Source of the DNA: Balaenoptera acutorostrata
Taxonomy: Eukaryota > Chordata > Mammalia > Artiodactyla > Balaenopteridae
Reading direction: 5' to 3'
Assembly (NCBI RefSeq): GCF_949987535.1
Contig: NC_080082.1
Location: 50,816,374-50,880,373, forward strand
Length of the DNA: 64,000 nt
Position 1 is the stretch's first letter, and every line of letters begins with the position of its first letter. Made by a program: the position numbers and the translations under genes. The notes below the pieces were generated by a model. The model searched no databases. It was given only the letters and a program-made list of their open reading frames with translations, and was not told the origin of the DNA. Shown piece by piece: positions 14,609 to 27,877 of the stretch.

Positions 14609-15696
14609 AAAAGACATGAATCTACAAGAAGCTCAACAATCCCCAGCTAGGATAAACCCAAAGAGACCCAGACTGAGACACAATGTAGTCAAAATTTCAA
14701 AAGCCAAAGACAGAGACACTTGAAAGCAACAAGAGAAAAGTGACTCATTTAATACAACAGATCCTCATAAGACTGTCACTCAATTTCTCACCAAAACCTT
14801 AGAGGCCAGATGACCTACAATAAATGCTAAAGGGAGTCCTTCAGGTTGAAGATATACAATATAAGAAGAAACTCTACTCCAGGAGAGTAAAATACATGGG
14901 CAAATATTTTCATAATTTTGGTTTGTAACTCCGCTTTTTATTTTCTACAGAATTTACAAGACAAATAGATTAAAATATTTACAAATCTATGTTATTGGGC
15001 ACACATTGTATACAGATGCAACATTTTGACATTAATAACAAAGGGAGAACAGAACTCTATAGGAGAAGAATTTTGTTATGTGGCTGTAAATAAGTTGGTA
15101 TTAATTCAAATTAGATTGTTATAACATTTAGGATGTTATATGTAATACCTATGGTAACCATAAGGATATATCTATAGCATATGAAATCAACAACATATGA
15201 AAAGGATTATACACCATGACCAAGTGGGATGTATTCCTGGATGATTCAACATGTTCAAGGATAGTTCAGCACACATCAATTAATGTAATACACTGCATTT
15301 AACAAAAGTCAACACCCACTCATGATAAAAAAACACTCAACAAATTAATAATAGAAGAAACCTCCTCAACATGATAAAGCCATATATGAAAAACCCATAG
15401 ATAACATGATACAATGTTGAAAGACTGAAAACTTTTCCCTTAAAATCAGCAACAAGAGAAGGAAGTCTGCATTCACCATTTCTATTCAACATAGTATTGG
15501 AAGGTCTACCCAGACCAATTAGGCAAGAAAAAGAAAATGCATTTAAATTGGAAAGGAAGAAGTAAGATTTTCTCTATTCTCTGATACAATCTTTTATGTA
15601 GAAAACCCTAAGGATTCCATAAAATATATTAGAGCTAATAAATGAATTCAGCAAAGTTGCTGGATACAAAACCAACATGCAAAAAATCAATTTCAT

Positions 15697-16058
15697 GGGG
15701 CTTCCCTGGTGGCGCAGTGGTTGAGAGTCTGCCTGCCAATGCAGGGGACATGGGTTCAAGCCCTGGTCTGGGAAGATCCCACATGCCGCGGAGCAACTGG
15801 GCCCGTGAGCCACAACTACTGAGCCTGCGCGACTGGAGCCTGTGCTCCGCAACAAGAGAGGCCACGATAGTGAGAGGCCTGCGCACCGCGATGAAGAGTG
15901 GCCCCCGCTTGCCACAACTAGAGAAAGCCCTCGCACAGAAACGAAGACCCAACACAACCAAAAATAAATAAATAAATAAATAATAAATAAATTTCAAAAA
16001 AAAATGCAGTCTCTCAGGCCCCTCCCCAGACCTACTGAGAGGGAATCTGCATTTAAAA
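15697..16058 (+). mobile_element. CHR-type SINE with 3'-transduced flank
   Basis: The SINE body and taaa tail run to about 16000, followed by roughly 50 bp (tgcagtctctcaggccc ... gaatctgcattt) that resemble a hAT MER5-like element, then a second A-run. The 16-bp duplication aaaaaatcaatttcat at 15681-15696 and 16059-16074 encloses all of it, and the L1 reads straight across the two copies. So SINE and extra sequence arrived together. Confidence 0.85.
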
Positions 16059-16954
16059 AAAAAATCAATTTCATTCCTATACACTAACAATGAGAAAACC
16101 CCTCCCCATGCAAATTATGAAAACAGTTCCATTTACAATAGCATCCATTCCACTTGCAACAATTTTGCATCAAAAAGAATAAACTATTTAGGAATAAATT
16201 AACCAAAGAGATCAAAGGTTTGTATGGTGAAAACTACATAATAGTTCTGAAATAAATTAAAGAAAACATAAACAAATGGAAAGACATCTCATGTTCATCA
16301 ATAGAAGATGATACTGTTAAGATGACAGTACCACTCAAAGTGATATACAGATTAAATACAATCCCTATCAAAATCCCAGTGGTGCTTTGGTGGAAATAGA
16401 AAAACGTATCCTAAAATTCATATGAAATTTCAGTGGCCTGAACAGCCAAAGCAATCTTGAAAAAGAGAACAAAGTTAGAAGGTTTGCTGATCTTGATTTC
16501 AAAACTTACTACAAAGCTACAGTAATCAAAACAGTGCAGCACTGGACAGACAAATAGCAAACAGAATATAATAGCGACCCCAGAAACAAACTTTTGTGTA
16601 TATTGTCAATTGATTTTTAACAAAAGTGCCAAGACCATTTAATGGGGAAAAGACAATCTTTTCAACAGATGTTGCTAGGAAAACTGGCTCAGGTTGTTAT
16701 GAAGTTGAGCCCTTACCAAAAACCATATACAAAAATTAACTCAAAATGGAAAAGAAGACCTAAACTTAAGACCTAAAACCATAAAACCCTTACAAGAAAA
16801 CATAGGGGGAAAGTTTCATGACAATAGATTTGGCAATATTTTATTGGATATGATACCAAAAGCACAGGCAAACAAAAGAAAAAATAGATAAGTTGGACTA
16901 AATCAAAATTTAAAACTTGTGTATTAAAGGTCACTATCAAGAGGGTGAAAAGAG

Positions 16955-17190
16955 GGACTTCCCTGGTGGTCCAGTGGTTAAGAATCCACCTTCCAATGCA
17001 GAGGACGCAGGTTTGATCCCTGGTCAAGGAACTAAGATCCCACATGCTGCAGGGCATCTAAGCCCACGCACTCTAGAGCCCGCATGCCACAACTAAGACA
17101 AGCCCGTGCACTGCAACAAAAGATCCCATATGCCACAATGAAGATCCCGTGTGCCACACCTAAGACCTGATGCAGCCAAAAAAAAGAGAG
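16955..17190 (+). mobile_element. CHR-type SINE
   Basis: Begins gacttccctggtggtccagt and ends gatgcagccaaaaaaaag. The surrounding ggtgaaaagag and gtgaaaagaa are a diverged target-site duplication in the older L1. Confidence 0.88.
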
Positions 17191-17309
17191 AGAGAGTGAA
17201 AAGAAAAGAATTGGAGAAAATATTTGCAGCACACATATTAGTATCCACAATATATAAAGAATTCCTACAACTCAACAACAAAAACAAACATACGAAGAAG
17301 AATTTATGC

Positions 17310-19945
17310 CTATCCTTCTCAAGCTATTCCAAAAGATTGAAGAGGAGGGAACACTCCTAAGTCATTCTATGAAGCCACCATCAACCTGATATCAAAACCA
17401 GATAAAGACAGTATCAAAAAAGAAAATTACAGGCCAATATCTTTGTTGAATATAGATGCAAAAATCTTCAACAAATTATTAGTAAACCGAATACAGCAAT
17501 ATATAAAAAGGATCATACACCATGATCAAGTTGGATTCACTCCACGGTCACAAGCCTGCTTCAACATATGCAAATCAATCAGTGTGATATACTGCATTAA
17601 CAAAAGGAAAGACAAAAACCACCTGATCATCTCAGTAGACAAAGAAAAAGCATTTGACAAAATTAAACATCCATTCATGATAAAAACTCTCACCAAAGTG
17701 GGTATAGAGGGAACATATCTCAATATAATAAAAGCCATTTATGAAAAACCCACAGCAAATATAATACTCAACAATGAAAACTGAAAGCCTTCCTGCTAAA
17801 TTCAGGAACAATACAAGGATGCCACAGCAATCAGACAAGAAAAAGAAATAAAAGGCATCCAAATTAGAAAGGAAGAGGTAAAACTCACTATTTGCAGATG
17901 ACGTGATACTCTATATAGAGAACCCTAAAGTCTCCACACAAAAACTATTAGAACTAATAAATGAATTCAGCAAGGCAGCAGGACACAAGATTAATATACA
18001 GAAATCTGTTGCGTTTCTTTACACTAATAGTGAAATATCAGAAAGAGAAAGTAAAAAAAAACCCATTTAAAATCACATTAAAAAAATACCTAGGAATAAA
18101 CATAATCAAGGAAGTGAAAGACCTATACACTGAAAACTATAAAACTTTGATAAAGGAAATTGGAGATGATTCAAAGAAAGGGAAATAATATCCCATGCTC
18201 TTGGATTGGAAGAATTAATATTGTTAAAGTGGCCATACTACCCAAAGCAATCTACAGATTTAATGTGATCCCTATCAAAACACCCATGACATTTTTCACA
18301 TATCTAGAGCAAATAATTCTAAAATTTATATGGAACCACAAAAGACCCAGAATTGCCAAAGCAATCCTGAGGAAAAAAGAACAAAGCTGGAGGCATAACC
18401 CTTCCAGACTTCAGACAATACTACTCAACTATGGTAATCAAAACAGCATGGTACTGGCACAGAAACAGACACATAGGTCAATGGAACAGAATAGGGAGCC
18501 CAGAAATAAACCCACACACCTACAGTCAATCTATGACAAAGAAGGCAACAATATATAATGGAGAAAAGACAGTCTCTTCAACAAGTGGTGCTGGGAAAGC
18601 TGGACAGCTACATGTAAATCAATGAAATTAGAACACTCCTTCACACCACATACAAAAATAAACTCAAAATTGTTTAAAGACCTAAACATAAGATGTGATA
18701 CCATAAAACTCCTAGGAGAAAACATAGGCAAAACATTCTCTGACCTAAATCATAGCAATATTTTCTTAGATCAGTCTTCCAAAGTAAAAGAAATAAAAGC
18801 AAAAATAAACAAATGGGACCTAATCAAACTTAAAAGCTTTTGCACAGCAAAGAAAACTGTCAACAAAATGAAAAGACAACCTATGGACTGGGAGAAAATA
18901 TTTGCAGACAATGAGACTGATAAGGGGTTAATATCCAAATTATATAAACAGCTTATACAACCCAATATTGAAAAAAACAACCCAATCAAAAAATGGGGAG
19001 AAGACTTAAATAGACATTTCCCTAAAGAAGACATACAGATGGCCAACAGGCACATGAAAGGATGCTCAACATCGCTAATTATTAGAGCAATGTAAATCAA
19101 AACCACAATGAGTACCACCTCACACCAGTCAGAATGGCCATCTGTAAATGGCCATCTGTAAAGTCTATAAATAATAAATGCTCGAGAGGGTATGGAGAAA
19201 AGGGAATCCTCCTACACTGTTGGTGGGAATGTAAATTGGTGCAGCCACTATGGAAAACTGTATGGAGGTTCCTTAAAAAACTAAAAATAGAGCTACCATA
19301 TGATCCAGCAATTCCACTCCTGGGTGTATATCCAGGAAAAATGAAAACTCTAATTCGAAAAGATGCATGCACCCCAATGTTCATAGCAGCACTGTTTACA
19401 ATAGCCAAAACATGGAAATATCCCAAGTGCCCATCAACAAGATGAGTGGCCTAAGAAGATGTGGTATATATATACAATGGAATATTACTCAGCCATAAAA
19501 AAGAATGAAATATCGCAATTTGAGGCAGCATGGATGGACCTGGAAAATATTATACTTATTGATGTAAGTCAGACAGAGAAAAGACAAATGCTTTATATCA
19601 CTTATATGTGGGATCTAAAAAATAATACAAATGACTCTGTATACAAAACAGAAAGAGACTCACAGACATAGAAAACAAACTTATGATTACCAAAGGGGAC
19701 AGGGAAGGGGGGGTAAAAGTTGGGTATATGGGATTAACAGATACAACCTATTATACATAAAATAGATAAGTTACAAAAATTTACTCTGCAGCACAGAGAA
19801 TTATATTCAGTATCTTGTAATAACCTACAATGAAAAATAATCTGAAAAAAAAATATATATATAACAATCACTTGCTGTACACCTGAAACTAATACAATAT
19901 TGTAAATCAACTATAATTCAATTTTAAAAATTGTTAAAATGGTAA
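17310..19945 (+). mobile_element. Sense L1, 5'-truncated, mid ORF2 to 3' end
   Basis: Translated pieces are clear L1 ORF2: [10 protein letters not shown] and DKEKAFDKI (17443-17784), [13 protein letters not shown] (18160-18558), [19 protein letters not shown] (18622-19095), and [20 protein letters not shown] followed by [12 protein letters not shown] (19134-19445). The 3' UTR ends near gtacacctgaaactaataca. Several stops and frameshifts break it, so it is dead but clearly younger than the L1 before it. Confidence 0.88.
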
Positions 19946-21179
19946 ATGTTGTGTTATGTATACTTTACTACAATAAAAAATCTATTTCCTGGTAATAAGT
20001 ATGCGATGAGTAAATGTTAATCATAATTATTATCTAGTATTTAAATGAGTAGTCTCACATCAGTAAGTTAAAAAATAATAAATCTACAATATTAGTCTAA
20101 GCTATGATTAAAAGAATAATATTTGTTCAGAGAAGGTAGAGACCAATGCTAATTGAAAGAGTTTTTTCATCTCAGGTAGGAATGCAAAATTAACATCAGA
20201 GGATGTTTTTATATGGACAGAGCATGTAATAAAAGAGGCAGATGTAGGGAAGAATACAATGTGAAAAACTTGAAATGGAGTACAGGAAGAGTAAATCTTG
20301 CCAACTCCAGTATAATTGATTTTCCTCTCTAGTACCTCAAGGCCTTGAAGGTTTTGAATCCAGATTCTGTGACCCAAAATGCATTCATTTGGCATAGTCT
20401 CCATAGACAACCTGGGTCATGAACAGAAACTATTTGAAGTGATCCCTCAAATGTGAAAAGGAAGGGTATGTCAGTCAGGCAACATTTTTCCCATCTTGCA
20501 ACCATAGAGACATTTGTTGAACATCTACTATAGCCCAGGCCACTGAGGAGCTATGTGTTTCTAGAAAAGCCTCAGTCATATACTTTGCCAAATGTCCTAA
20601 GTATGAAGTGCAAAAAGTCAAATCTATTTTTCATTCAATTATTTATTGATCCCATCATTGAATTAGGTCCTGTTGTTGGCTAATGGATATGTAATACACA
20701 GTTGGCTCCCTGAGGCTCACATAGTGTAGTACAGGAAACAGATATAGGGTTAAATAATCATAAATGTTGTGGAATAGAAGCATGTGAAAGATATGCAAGA
20801 GTACAGAAGAGCCTGTGACAAATTTTGAAGCTGGGTCTGGGGAGGCTTCTCAGAGAAGGTAACATTTAAACTGAATCTTGAAGGGTGAGAGTGACATCAC
20901 TGGGCAGAGAAGGGAGAAAAGATCATTCCTAGGCAAAGGATACCCTATGTGCAATTGGTCAAGGGCTATATTACAGAAATTGTAAATATGCTGTCCCCAA
21001 GCTAGGAGCAGCTTCCCACCCACTTTACCTGATTGGTTCTGACTCATCAGCTCAGTGGTTAGTTTCTCAGGCAAGTAGCCTCTGAGATACCTGATTAGGG
21101 CAAAACTGCTATTTTTACTGGTCATCAAACTATATAAATCCTTGTTGTAACACTTAAAACTGCTGAGAATTTCCATTTT
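19946..21179. other. Intergenic; ancient repeat at about 20.63-20.96 kb
   Basis: No gene is seen. The segment at 20630-20960 (attatttattgatccc ... gaggcttctcagagaaggtaacattt ... gggagaaaagatcattcc) shares its plan with the repeat at 54.84-55.24 kb and is probably an ancient MIR/L2-age element. The 100- and 108-codon minus frames have no motif. Confidence 0.45.
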
Positions 21180-21345
21180 TTTTTATTACTGATAAATACC
21201 TGTCTCCTTATCTATGCTGCAAGACTCAGGAGGACAGAAAACATGTTTACTATTATTCACAATTGTATTCCACAGCTCTTAGCACAGTTTCTGGACCACA
21301 GAAGGTGCTCAATAAATATCTGAGGAATTAATTAATGAATGAAAT
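21180..21345 (+). mobile_element. L2-type LINE 3' end
   Basis: The series tgcaagactcaggaggacag, cttagcacagtttctgga, cagaaggtgctcaataaata and attaatgaatgaaatgaa matches the 3' end of an ancient L2/MIR-class element. Confidence 0.65.
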
Positions 21346-22410
21346 GAATAAACCCCCTCAAGACATGACAAGTGAGTTGCCTATGACTGATAAATAGAAA
21401 ACGAAGACAAATCCCCAGGATTCCTGATCTCTGGTCAGGGCTCTTTTCAATAACAAAAAGCCCTGGGTTAGGGGAAAATTTTGTAGATATTTTGAAATTC
21501 AGCATTTTCCATCAATATAAAGACAAAGTTATATTCTTCTTAAACCACTGTACCATTCTTTTTTGTGGTCATCGCCAAGGGCTCTCAAATGACCTTGAAA
21601 GGTCACAGACTTTGGAAGCAGTGATTTTTTTTTTCTCTCTCTCTCTTTTGGGTACTGATATTCACATTATTCCATCTCTCAGGGAACTGTGAGATGAGAT
21701 CTCAGATTTGACAAATATTTCCATTATCTGCCCTGGATAAAATGGGAATGACTTCTACTGTGCTTTTTTACTCTCTTCGCACAAGTGATTCATGGTGTAT
21801 TTGTGAATGGAATACTAGGACAAATGGTATCTATATTTCTATATTTATTAAATATTTCTAAATTGCATTAAAATTGTTGTACCAATTTATAGTCGTTTAG
21901 CAATGTATGAGAATCCCCACTGACCCACATCCTCACCAACCCTTGTTTTCACACTAATTTTCCCAAACATATTGATTGTGGAATGGTAGCTCACTATGGC
22001 TATAATTGGCATTTCTTTGGTTATTTGTGAGGATAAATATTTGTTGTCCATCTAGTTTCCTCTTCTGTGGATTTTCTGTTCATGTATACCCTTCACCCAC
22101 TTCTTTTTTTTTTTTTTGCATTTACAAATAATTATGTATGAATTGTGTATATAATCTGAATACTAATCTTTTGTCGGTTATACATGTTGCAAATATCTAC
22201 TCTCAGACTACAACTTCTTTTTTCACTTTATGATATTTTTGGATGCCCAATAGTTTTAAATTTTAATATAATCACCTTACTCTTTTATGTTTGCATTTGG
22301 GATGTTGCTTATGAAGTATTTCCTACTCCATGGTATCAAAGCTATTGTACTATATTTTCTTTCAAGAGTCTAACAGATTTGCTTTTCATAGTTCTTTCTC
22401 TTTTCCCCCT
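21346..22410 (-). mobile_element. Old antisense L1 (from about 21.7 kb)
   Basis: 21346-21700 shows nothing recognisable. From about 21.7 kb, phrases such as gtatgagaatccccactgac and ggtagctcactatggctata are antisense L1 ORF2, strongly diverged. Confidence 0.5.
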
Positions 22411-23590
22411 ATAATTGATATATAACATTATATTAATTTCAGGAACACAACATAATCATTTGAAATTTGTATATAGTGTGAAATGATCATAATAGCTCTA
22501 ACATCCATCACCACACAGTTATAATTTTTCTTTTCTTGTGATGAGAACTTTTAAGATTCACTTTCTTTGAGACTTTCAGATATACAATACAATACTATTA
22601 ACTATAGTCACCATGCTGCACATTACATCCCCAGGACTTATTTATTTTATAACTGGAAGTCTGTACCTCTTAATAACCTTTATCCATTTCACCCACCCAC
22701 CCACACCCACACCACACCTCTGGCAACAACCAATCTGTCCTCTGTATCTGTGAGTTTAGTTTTTGGATTTTTTTTTCTTTCCACATATAGGTGAGATCAT
22801 ATGGCATTTGTCTTCTGTCTGACTTATTTCACTTAGCATAATGCCCTCAAGGTCCATTAGTTTTGTCGCAAATGAGACTTATTTTTTTGTAGCTGAATAA
22901 TATTCCATTGTATATAGAAGATATACAGATGGCCAACAGGTATATGAAATGGTGCTAAACATCATTAATCATCAGGGAAATGAAAATCAAAACCATGAGC
23001 TATCCCCTCACACATGTTAGAAGGGCTGTCATCAAAAAGACAAGAGATAAAAAATGTTGGTGAAGATGTGGAGAAAAGGGAACCTTTGTGCACCGCTGGT
23101 GGGAATGTAAGTTGGTGGAGCCACACTAGAAAACAGTTTGGAGGTTCCTCAAAATATTAAAAATAGAACTACCATATAATCCAGCAATCCCACTTCTGGT
23201 ATACAGTTGACCCTGAACAACACGGGTTTGAACTGCCTGGGTCCATTTATATATGGATTTTTTCAGTAAATACATACTACTGTACTACACGATCCATAGT
23301 TAGTTGAATCCTCAGATGCAGAACCGCAGATCCAGAGGGCTGGCTGTAAAATTATACTCGGTTTTCAACTGCGTTGGGAATTTGTGCCCCTAACCCCTGC
23401 ATTGTTCAAGGGTCAACTGTATATCCAAAGGAAATGAAAACAGGATTTCAAAGAGATATCCGCACTCCCATGTTCATTGCAGCATTATTCACAATAGCCA
23501 AGATATGAAAACAACTTAAGCGTCTGTCAATGGATGAATGGACTAAAAAGACGTGGTATATATACAATGGAATATATTTCAGCCATAGGA
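22411..23590 (-). mobile_element. L1 with inverted 5' part (twin priming)
   Basis: The left part (22411-22915) is the L1 3' end and last ORF2 segment in antisense, ending gaataatattccattgtata. At about 22916 it switches to sense ORF2 (agatatacagatggccaaca ... tatacaatggaatatatttc). A minus-strand insertion whose 5' half is flipped is the classic twin-priming form. A MER2-type element later entered the inverted half. Confidence 0.7.
23204..23419. mobile_element. MER2-type Tigger DNA transposon (non-autonomous)
   Basis: Terminal inverted repeats cagttgaccc at 23204-23213 and gggtcaactg at 23410-23419, flanked by TA on both sides (23202-23203 and 23420-23421). It lies inside the L1 phrase cttctggtata|tccaaag. 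The 216-bp size and the phrase acacgggtttgaactgcctg fit the MER2 family. Confidence 0.85.
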
Positions 23591-24739
23591 CTTTATTTCA
23601 AAGGAGCAACAGGACTAGTTTTCAGATTCAACTCTTTTGAATGTTCACTACTTTGGACTTTAACTTTTGAGTGGTTTTAGTTTTTAGACTTTAAACAGGA
23701 AATACGAGTGGAAGGAAAATTTTCTCAAATTTGGTACATCTTATGTTGGGTATTTCATTAGTCCTTATTGCAGAATCTCTGTGATGGGCTTTATTAGACA
23801 GTAGAACTAAGCATAATTTGGGATGGAAAAAAATTATAGACTGATGTGAAAAACCAGAGCCGAACAGTAGCTAAGATAGTAAAAATACATTTTATTCAGG
23901 ACTGTATCAATAGGGGAAAAGATACCTCAGGCTCAATTCTGAATACAGCATGGACAAGTGGAAATTTATAGCCAGGGAATAGGATGAGGGTCAGTGGATG
24001 AAAAATTCTCAGAGGAAACATCAGGGGTAAGCGTGGTTCTGGCTAAATCAACCTAACAGGGTTCTTGTTGAAGGCAGGCCAGCATGATCCGTTGTCACTT
24101 GGGGGATGGTGGATGATGAGGAACCTGATCAGATATCAAGAGTGATCAGATGTCAAGGGTGAAGGGTTCTAGTTCAACTGACTTAGCAGAGTTCTTGCTA
24201 CATATAGATTTCATAATAAGTGCACAGATAGACCTAGGAGATGGTTCAAGAATCTGACTAAAGTTTGGTCAGGCAAAGAATCTTTGTCACAGGATTGTTG
24301 GCATTTGGGCAAAGCAAGACCTTGGGGTTAATTAAACTAATGTGCTATGAATGACCCAATTCAGAGACTTCTGGAGGCAAATTATACATTTTCATTAGCA
24401 GTCCAAAAGGATGCCCCAAGTAACAAGGGTTGGTAGTGGGGCAGTGGTCTCACGAACATGCAAGCAAGGCTATACTAATAAATTATTGACTCCAGAGGGT
24501 TTTGGCCATATCCGTTGAGTTAACAGAACAAAACCTGGGGAACATTAGTGAATAATGCTTCTTTCCCACTCATCCATTTTTCAAGAGGAGAGATTTTCCC
24601 TAAATATTCTTGGCTTCTTGCCTTACCTCTTATTTCTCTCCTGGAAAGGTGGAGCAAAATAGCTGATTAGAGAATTTATTGCCGCTTAGCTCCAAATTAA
24701 CCCTTTGTTGCCTGATCTGTGAGAAGAGATTTTCCTTTT
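23591..24739. other. Intergenic, unclassified
   Basis: No gene is seen. Base composition is less AT-skewed than the L1s around it and the block has no repeat I can name. A degraded ERV or LTR is possible. Confidence 0.35.
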
Positions 24740-25550
24740 TAAACATTTTTTCTTTCACCAGCTAGCATGATGTTTAGTTTCGTCATTAGAGGGTGCTGGA
24801 GAAACAATGCAGCAGGAAGGAGTTCTTGGTTGAGTGTGGCTCTCTCTCCAAGTTCCTGAAAATACGCTCTATTCTCTATTGCTTGGTTCCATAGTTTTCT
24901 CCAGTACAAAGTGCCTTTCTGGCACAGCTTTCTCCAGCATTTGGCCACCATGTTTTCTCTAGTCCTTTACTCAGTCACAGACATCATAGCCGAGCTCTTC
25001 AAACAAATGTGTCTGTGTCCCAGCCAGGGCTCTACTCCCTATACCTTTTCTAAAGCCCTACAAATGCACACCTGTGGGCCTCATGTAGCCAGCCATCTAG
25101 CAAGCCAGTACCTGGCCTTTATCAGCTGACAGCTACCAGGAGCTGTCCTGGCCCAAGCCCTTCATGGATATATGCTAGGTACCTACAAAGGGAGGCCTCT
25201 ATAGCTCCACATTCCAGTAGTGTCCATAGTGATGCCCCAACTCCCTCTACATGTCTATCTATCAGCTTCTGCTCATCTCACTGCCTGGTGTAAATCATAT
25301 CTGGGGTCTGAGCAACTCAGAAAACTTCCCTGCTATCCAGTGGTCTTTCAAGAAGTATGAACCCCTCCCCTTCCAAGTTGGTCCTTCCTTAGGTACACTG
25401 CCTCAGCCCCAGAGACCCTTGAGTCCCTTTCCATCTCAATAGTATATAAAAATAGCTCTATATAATTACTATTATTGCTTAATAATTCTTTATATTAAAC
25501 TTCCCTGTTTCAGTTACTGTGTAGTTTCCTGTCTTCTGATTAAACCTAGA
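24740..25550 (+). mobile_element. Candidate LTR-like repeat
   Basis: C-rich sequence with a TATA-like tatataaaaatag at 25443-25455, attaaa near 25494-25499 and a final gtagtttcctgtcttctgat phrase, an LTR-like order. No target-site duplication or second LTR was found, so this remains a suggestion. Confidence 0.3.
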
Positions 25551-26275
25551 CTGGCCTGGCCCTGCTTCTTTTCTCTTCTGCTGTGGAATCTGCCTGTCTG
25601 CATAGAGCACAGAGCATGCATTCCCTAGCCCACGCCTTGGGCCTGGGTATCAAGAATCTGTTTTTTCCACCGTCATGATTCACTAAGCCAGTCTATTTGT
25701 TTCTGGAGTCCAGTCAGGAATCTCATTGGACTCCCACACAAACCATCCTCCAATATGCCTTTATCTATAATAAAGGCAATATTTAGCTTCCATATGTCTT
25801 AACACTTTGTCCCAAATCTCAGTTGAATAACAATTCATGGGAGGAAATGGGGTGATATATACTTGGCCTCTTCAGAAGCCCCAGCACACAATGTCACATG
25901 GCACACTGATATAAAAATTTTACAGACTATCCTATGCTTTTATGATCTTGCTTATAGTAATTTCCATAAATAGCTTTTGGGAGGAGAAAAATCCAGACTT
26001 GCCACAACATGATCTATAAGAATGAATGAGAAAACCCCATGCTCACTTTCCAGACCAAGGGGACTTAATACTTGGACCCAAGACAGTTGAAACCATGGAA
26101 GAAAAGTTTCTATTAGGCAGCAGTGGGATGGACAGAATTGGAAGTGTTAAGAGAGAGGACTGAAAATGATTAGTGAGCATTTCCTACTATACTCAAGCCT
26201 CCAGTCCGGTTGTCACACCCACATTTTGCTCACTCACTCAGCCCCCTCAAAATGTAGACTCAGATTAAGAAGCCA
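25551..26275. other. Intergenic, no gene seen
   Basis: Unassigned sequence without coding signal, RNA gene or clear repeat boundary. Confidence 0.4.
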
Positions 26276-26953
26276 GTGGAGGTTTGGGTTCAAGATGTTG
26301 ACTTAAGAGGCTCCTTAATATACCACCTCCCACAGACACACCAAATCTACAGCCACCTATGGAATAATTCCCTCTGAAAGAAACCCAGAAACTAGCTGAG
26401 TGACTCCTACATATCAGGAAAATGAGAAAAAATCCACAGTGAAACAGGTAGGAAAGTCTGAGACACAAACTCGCCATAAACCCCACTGCTGGCACAGTGA
26501 CACACAGTCAAGATAGAACCCAACTCCTAGCTTCTCCCTGAGGGGTAAAAGGTTTGGACCACGTATCTGGCACCCTAACTTTTAAGAATTCCACCTGAGA
26601 GACAGACCCCCAAAATATCTAGCTCTGTAAGCCAATGAGGTGTGTCCACAAGACTCACAAGGCTATAGTGAACTAAGAAACAGTTCTTAAGAGTCCTGTG
26701 AAGAATCACTGTGGCTATTCTCCCAGGGCTTGGTGCAGAAGCAGCAGACTAATTTTGTCTTTTAACCTTCATGCTAGATTTATAAGTGATTAACCCACCA
26801 CGATTACAACATTAGATTATTCTGAACTTAACTAAATAGTTACATTTACCAGGGAGATTTATACTTTCATATGTTTTCCTGTTACTAATTAGCACCCTTT
26901 CTTTCATCTTAAAGAAGTTGGTCAGACAGCAGCTTTTAAAGTATGCAAATATA

Positions 26954-27084
26954 AACTTCCCTGGCGGTCCACTGGTTAAGACTCTGTGCTTCCATTTCAC
27001 GGGGAACAGGTTCGATCCCTGGTCAGGGATCGAAAAGACCCCACATGCCCCGTGGTATGGCCAAAAAATAAAAATTAAAAAAAA
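26954..27084 (+). mobile_element. CHR-type SINE, short form
   Basis: Begins aacttccctggcggtccact, with duplications aaagtatgcaaatata (26938-26953) and aaagtatgcagatata (27085-27100), one mismatch in 16. Confidence 0.92.
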
Positions 27085-27877
27085 AAAGTATGCAGATATA
27101 CCTTTTCTGGGGAAGACTAGGAGATGGGTGTTTCTGTCTGCTCCCTCTGTACTAACCCCTGGAGGAATAGCCAGTTAAGAACTGCTTAGTTTTGTTTTGG
27201 TTTTTTGCTACCATCCCGTTGAACCCATGAACACAAGCACCACTGGCCACCAGAGTCTGGCTATAAGGAATGTGTCCTCTGGACAGCAGCCACCATAACC
27301 GGGGTGCCAGACTTGTGCACAAGCTCCTTTCATGAAGACTCCAGCATGCAGGGGCAGAGGGAGAGCATAAAGATGGGGCCAACTGGTGTCCTGGTCTCTG
27401 GGGAGAATTGCAGTTAGCCCCTATATATGTGTTAAATTAGAAGCATACCCCTCAGGCTGCAGCTTGTAAGATGAGCAAATAGGCCTCTTTCACTAAAAGA
27501 CTGGAGTTTCAAATAAACAACCTAACTTCACACCTCAAGAAACCAGAAGAAGAAGACCAAATTAAGCCCAAAGTTAACAGAAAGAAAGAAATAATAAAGA
27601 TCAGAGTAAATAAATAAAGACCAGAAGAACAATAGGAAATATCAACAAAACCAATAGCTGATTTTTCAAAAACATAACCAAAATTGACAAACCTTTAGCT
27701 AGACAAAGAAAAAAAGAGAGAAGGTTCAAATAAATAAAATAATAATAGAGATGATACAACTGATACTACAGAAATACACAGGATCATAAGAGACTGCTAT
27801 GAATATGCCAACAAGTTAGATAATCTAGAAGCAGTGAACAAATTCCTAGAAACACACAACCTACCCAGACTGTACTG

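Larger units (their letters stand above)
12310..17300 (+). mobile_element. Old sense L1 (5' region to late ORF2), broken by five SINEs
   Basis: The sequence passes in order through an L1M-like 5' region (about 12.3-12.9 kb), the ORF1/ORF2 boundary area (gcaacaagagaaaagtgact near 14.7 kb), and ORF2 reverse-transcriptase parts (accatgaccaagtgggatgt at 15.2 kb) to late ORF2 at 17.2 kb. Stops and frameshifts are everywhere, so it is inert. SINEs sit at 12931, 13350, 14290, 15697 and 16955. Confidence 0.75.

Noticed and set aside
15574..16090. Overlapping frames of 109-151 codons with shared wording such as GLEPMSPALAGR and TTAPPGKP (also at 4.1, 38.7, 48.2, 56.6, 58.7 and 61.0 kb)
   Set aside because: They are the open reading phases of the CHR SINE body, recurring wherever a copy lies. 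They are not genes.
20108..21176. Minus-strand frames of 100 and 108 codons
   Set aside because: No motif or codon pattern; one overlaps an ancient repeat.
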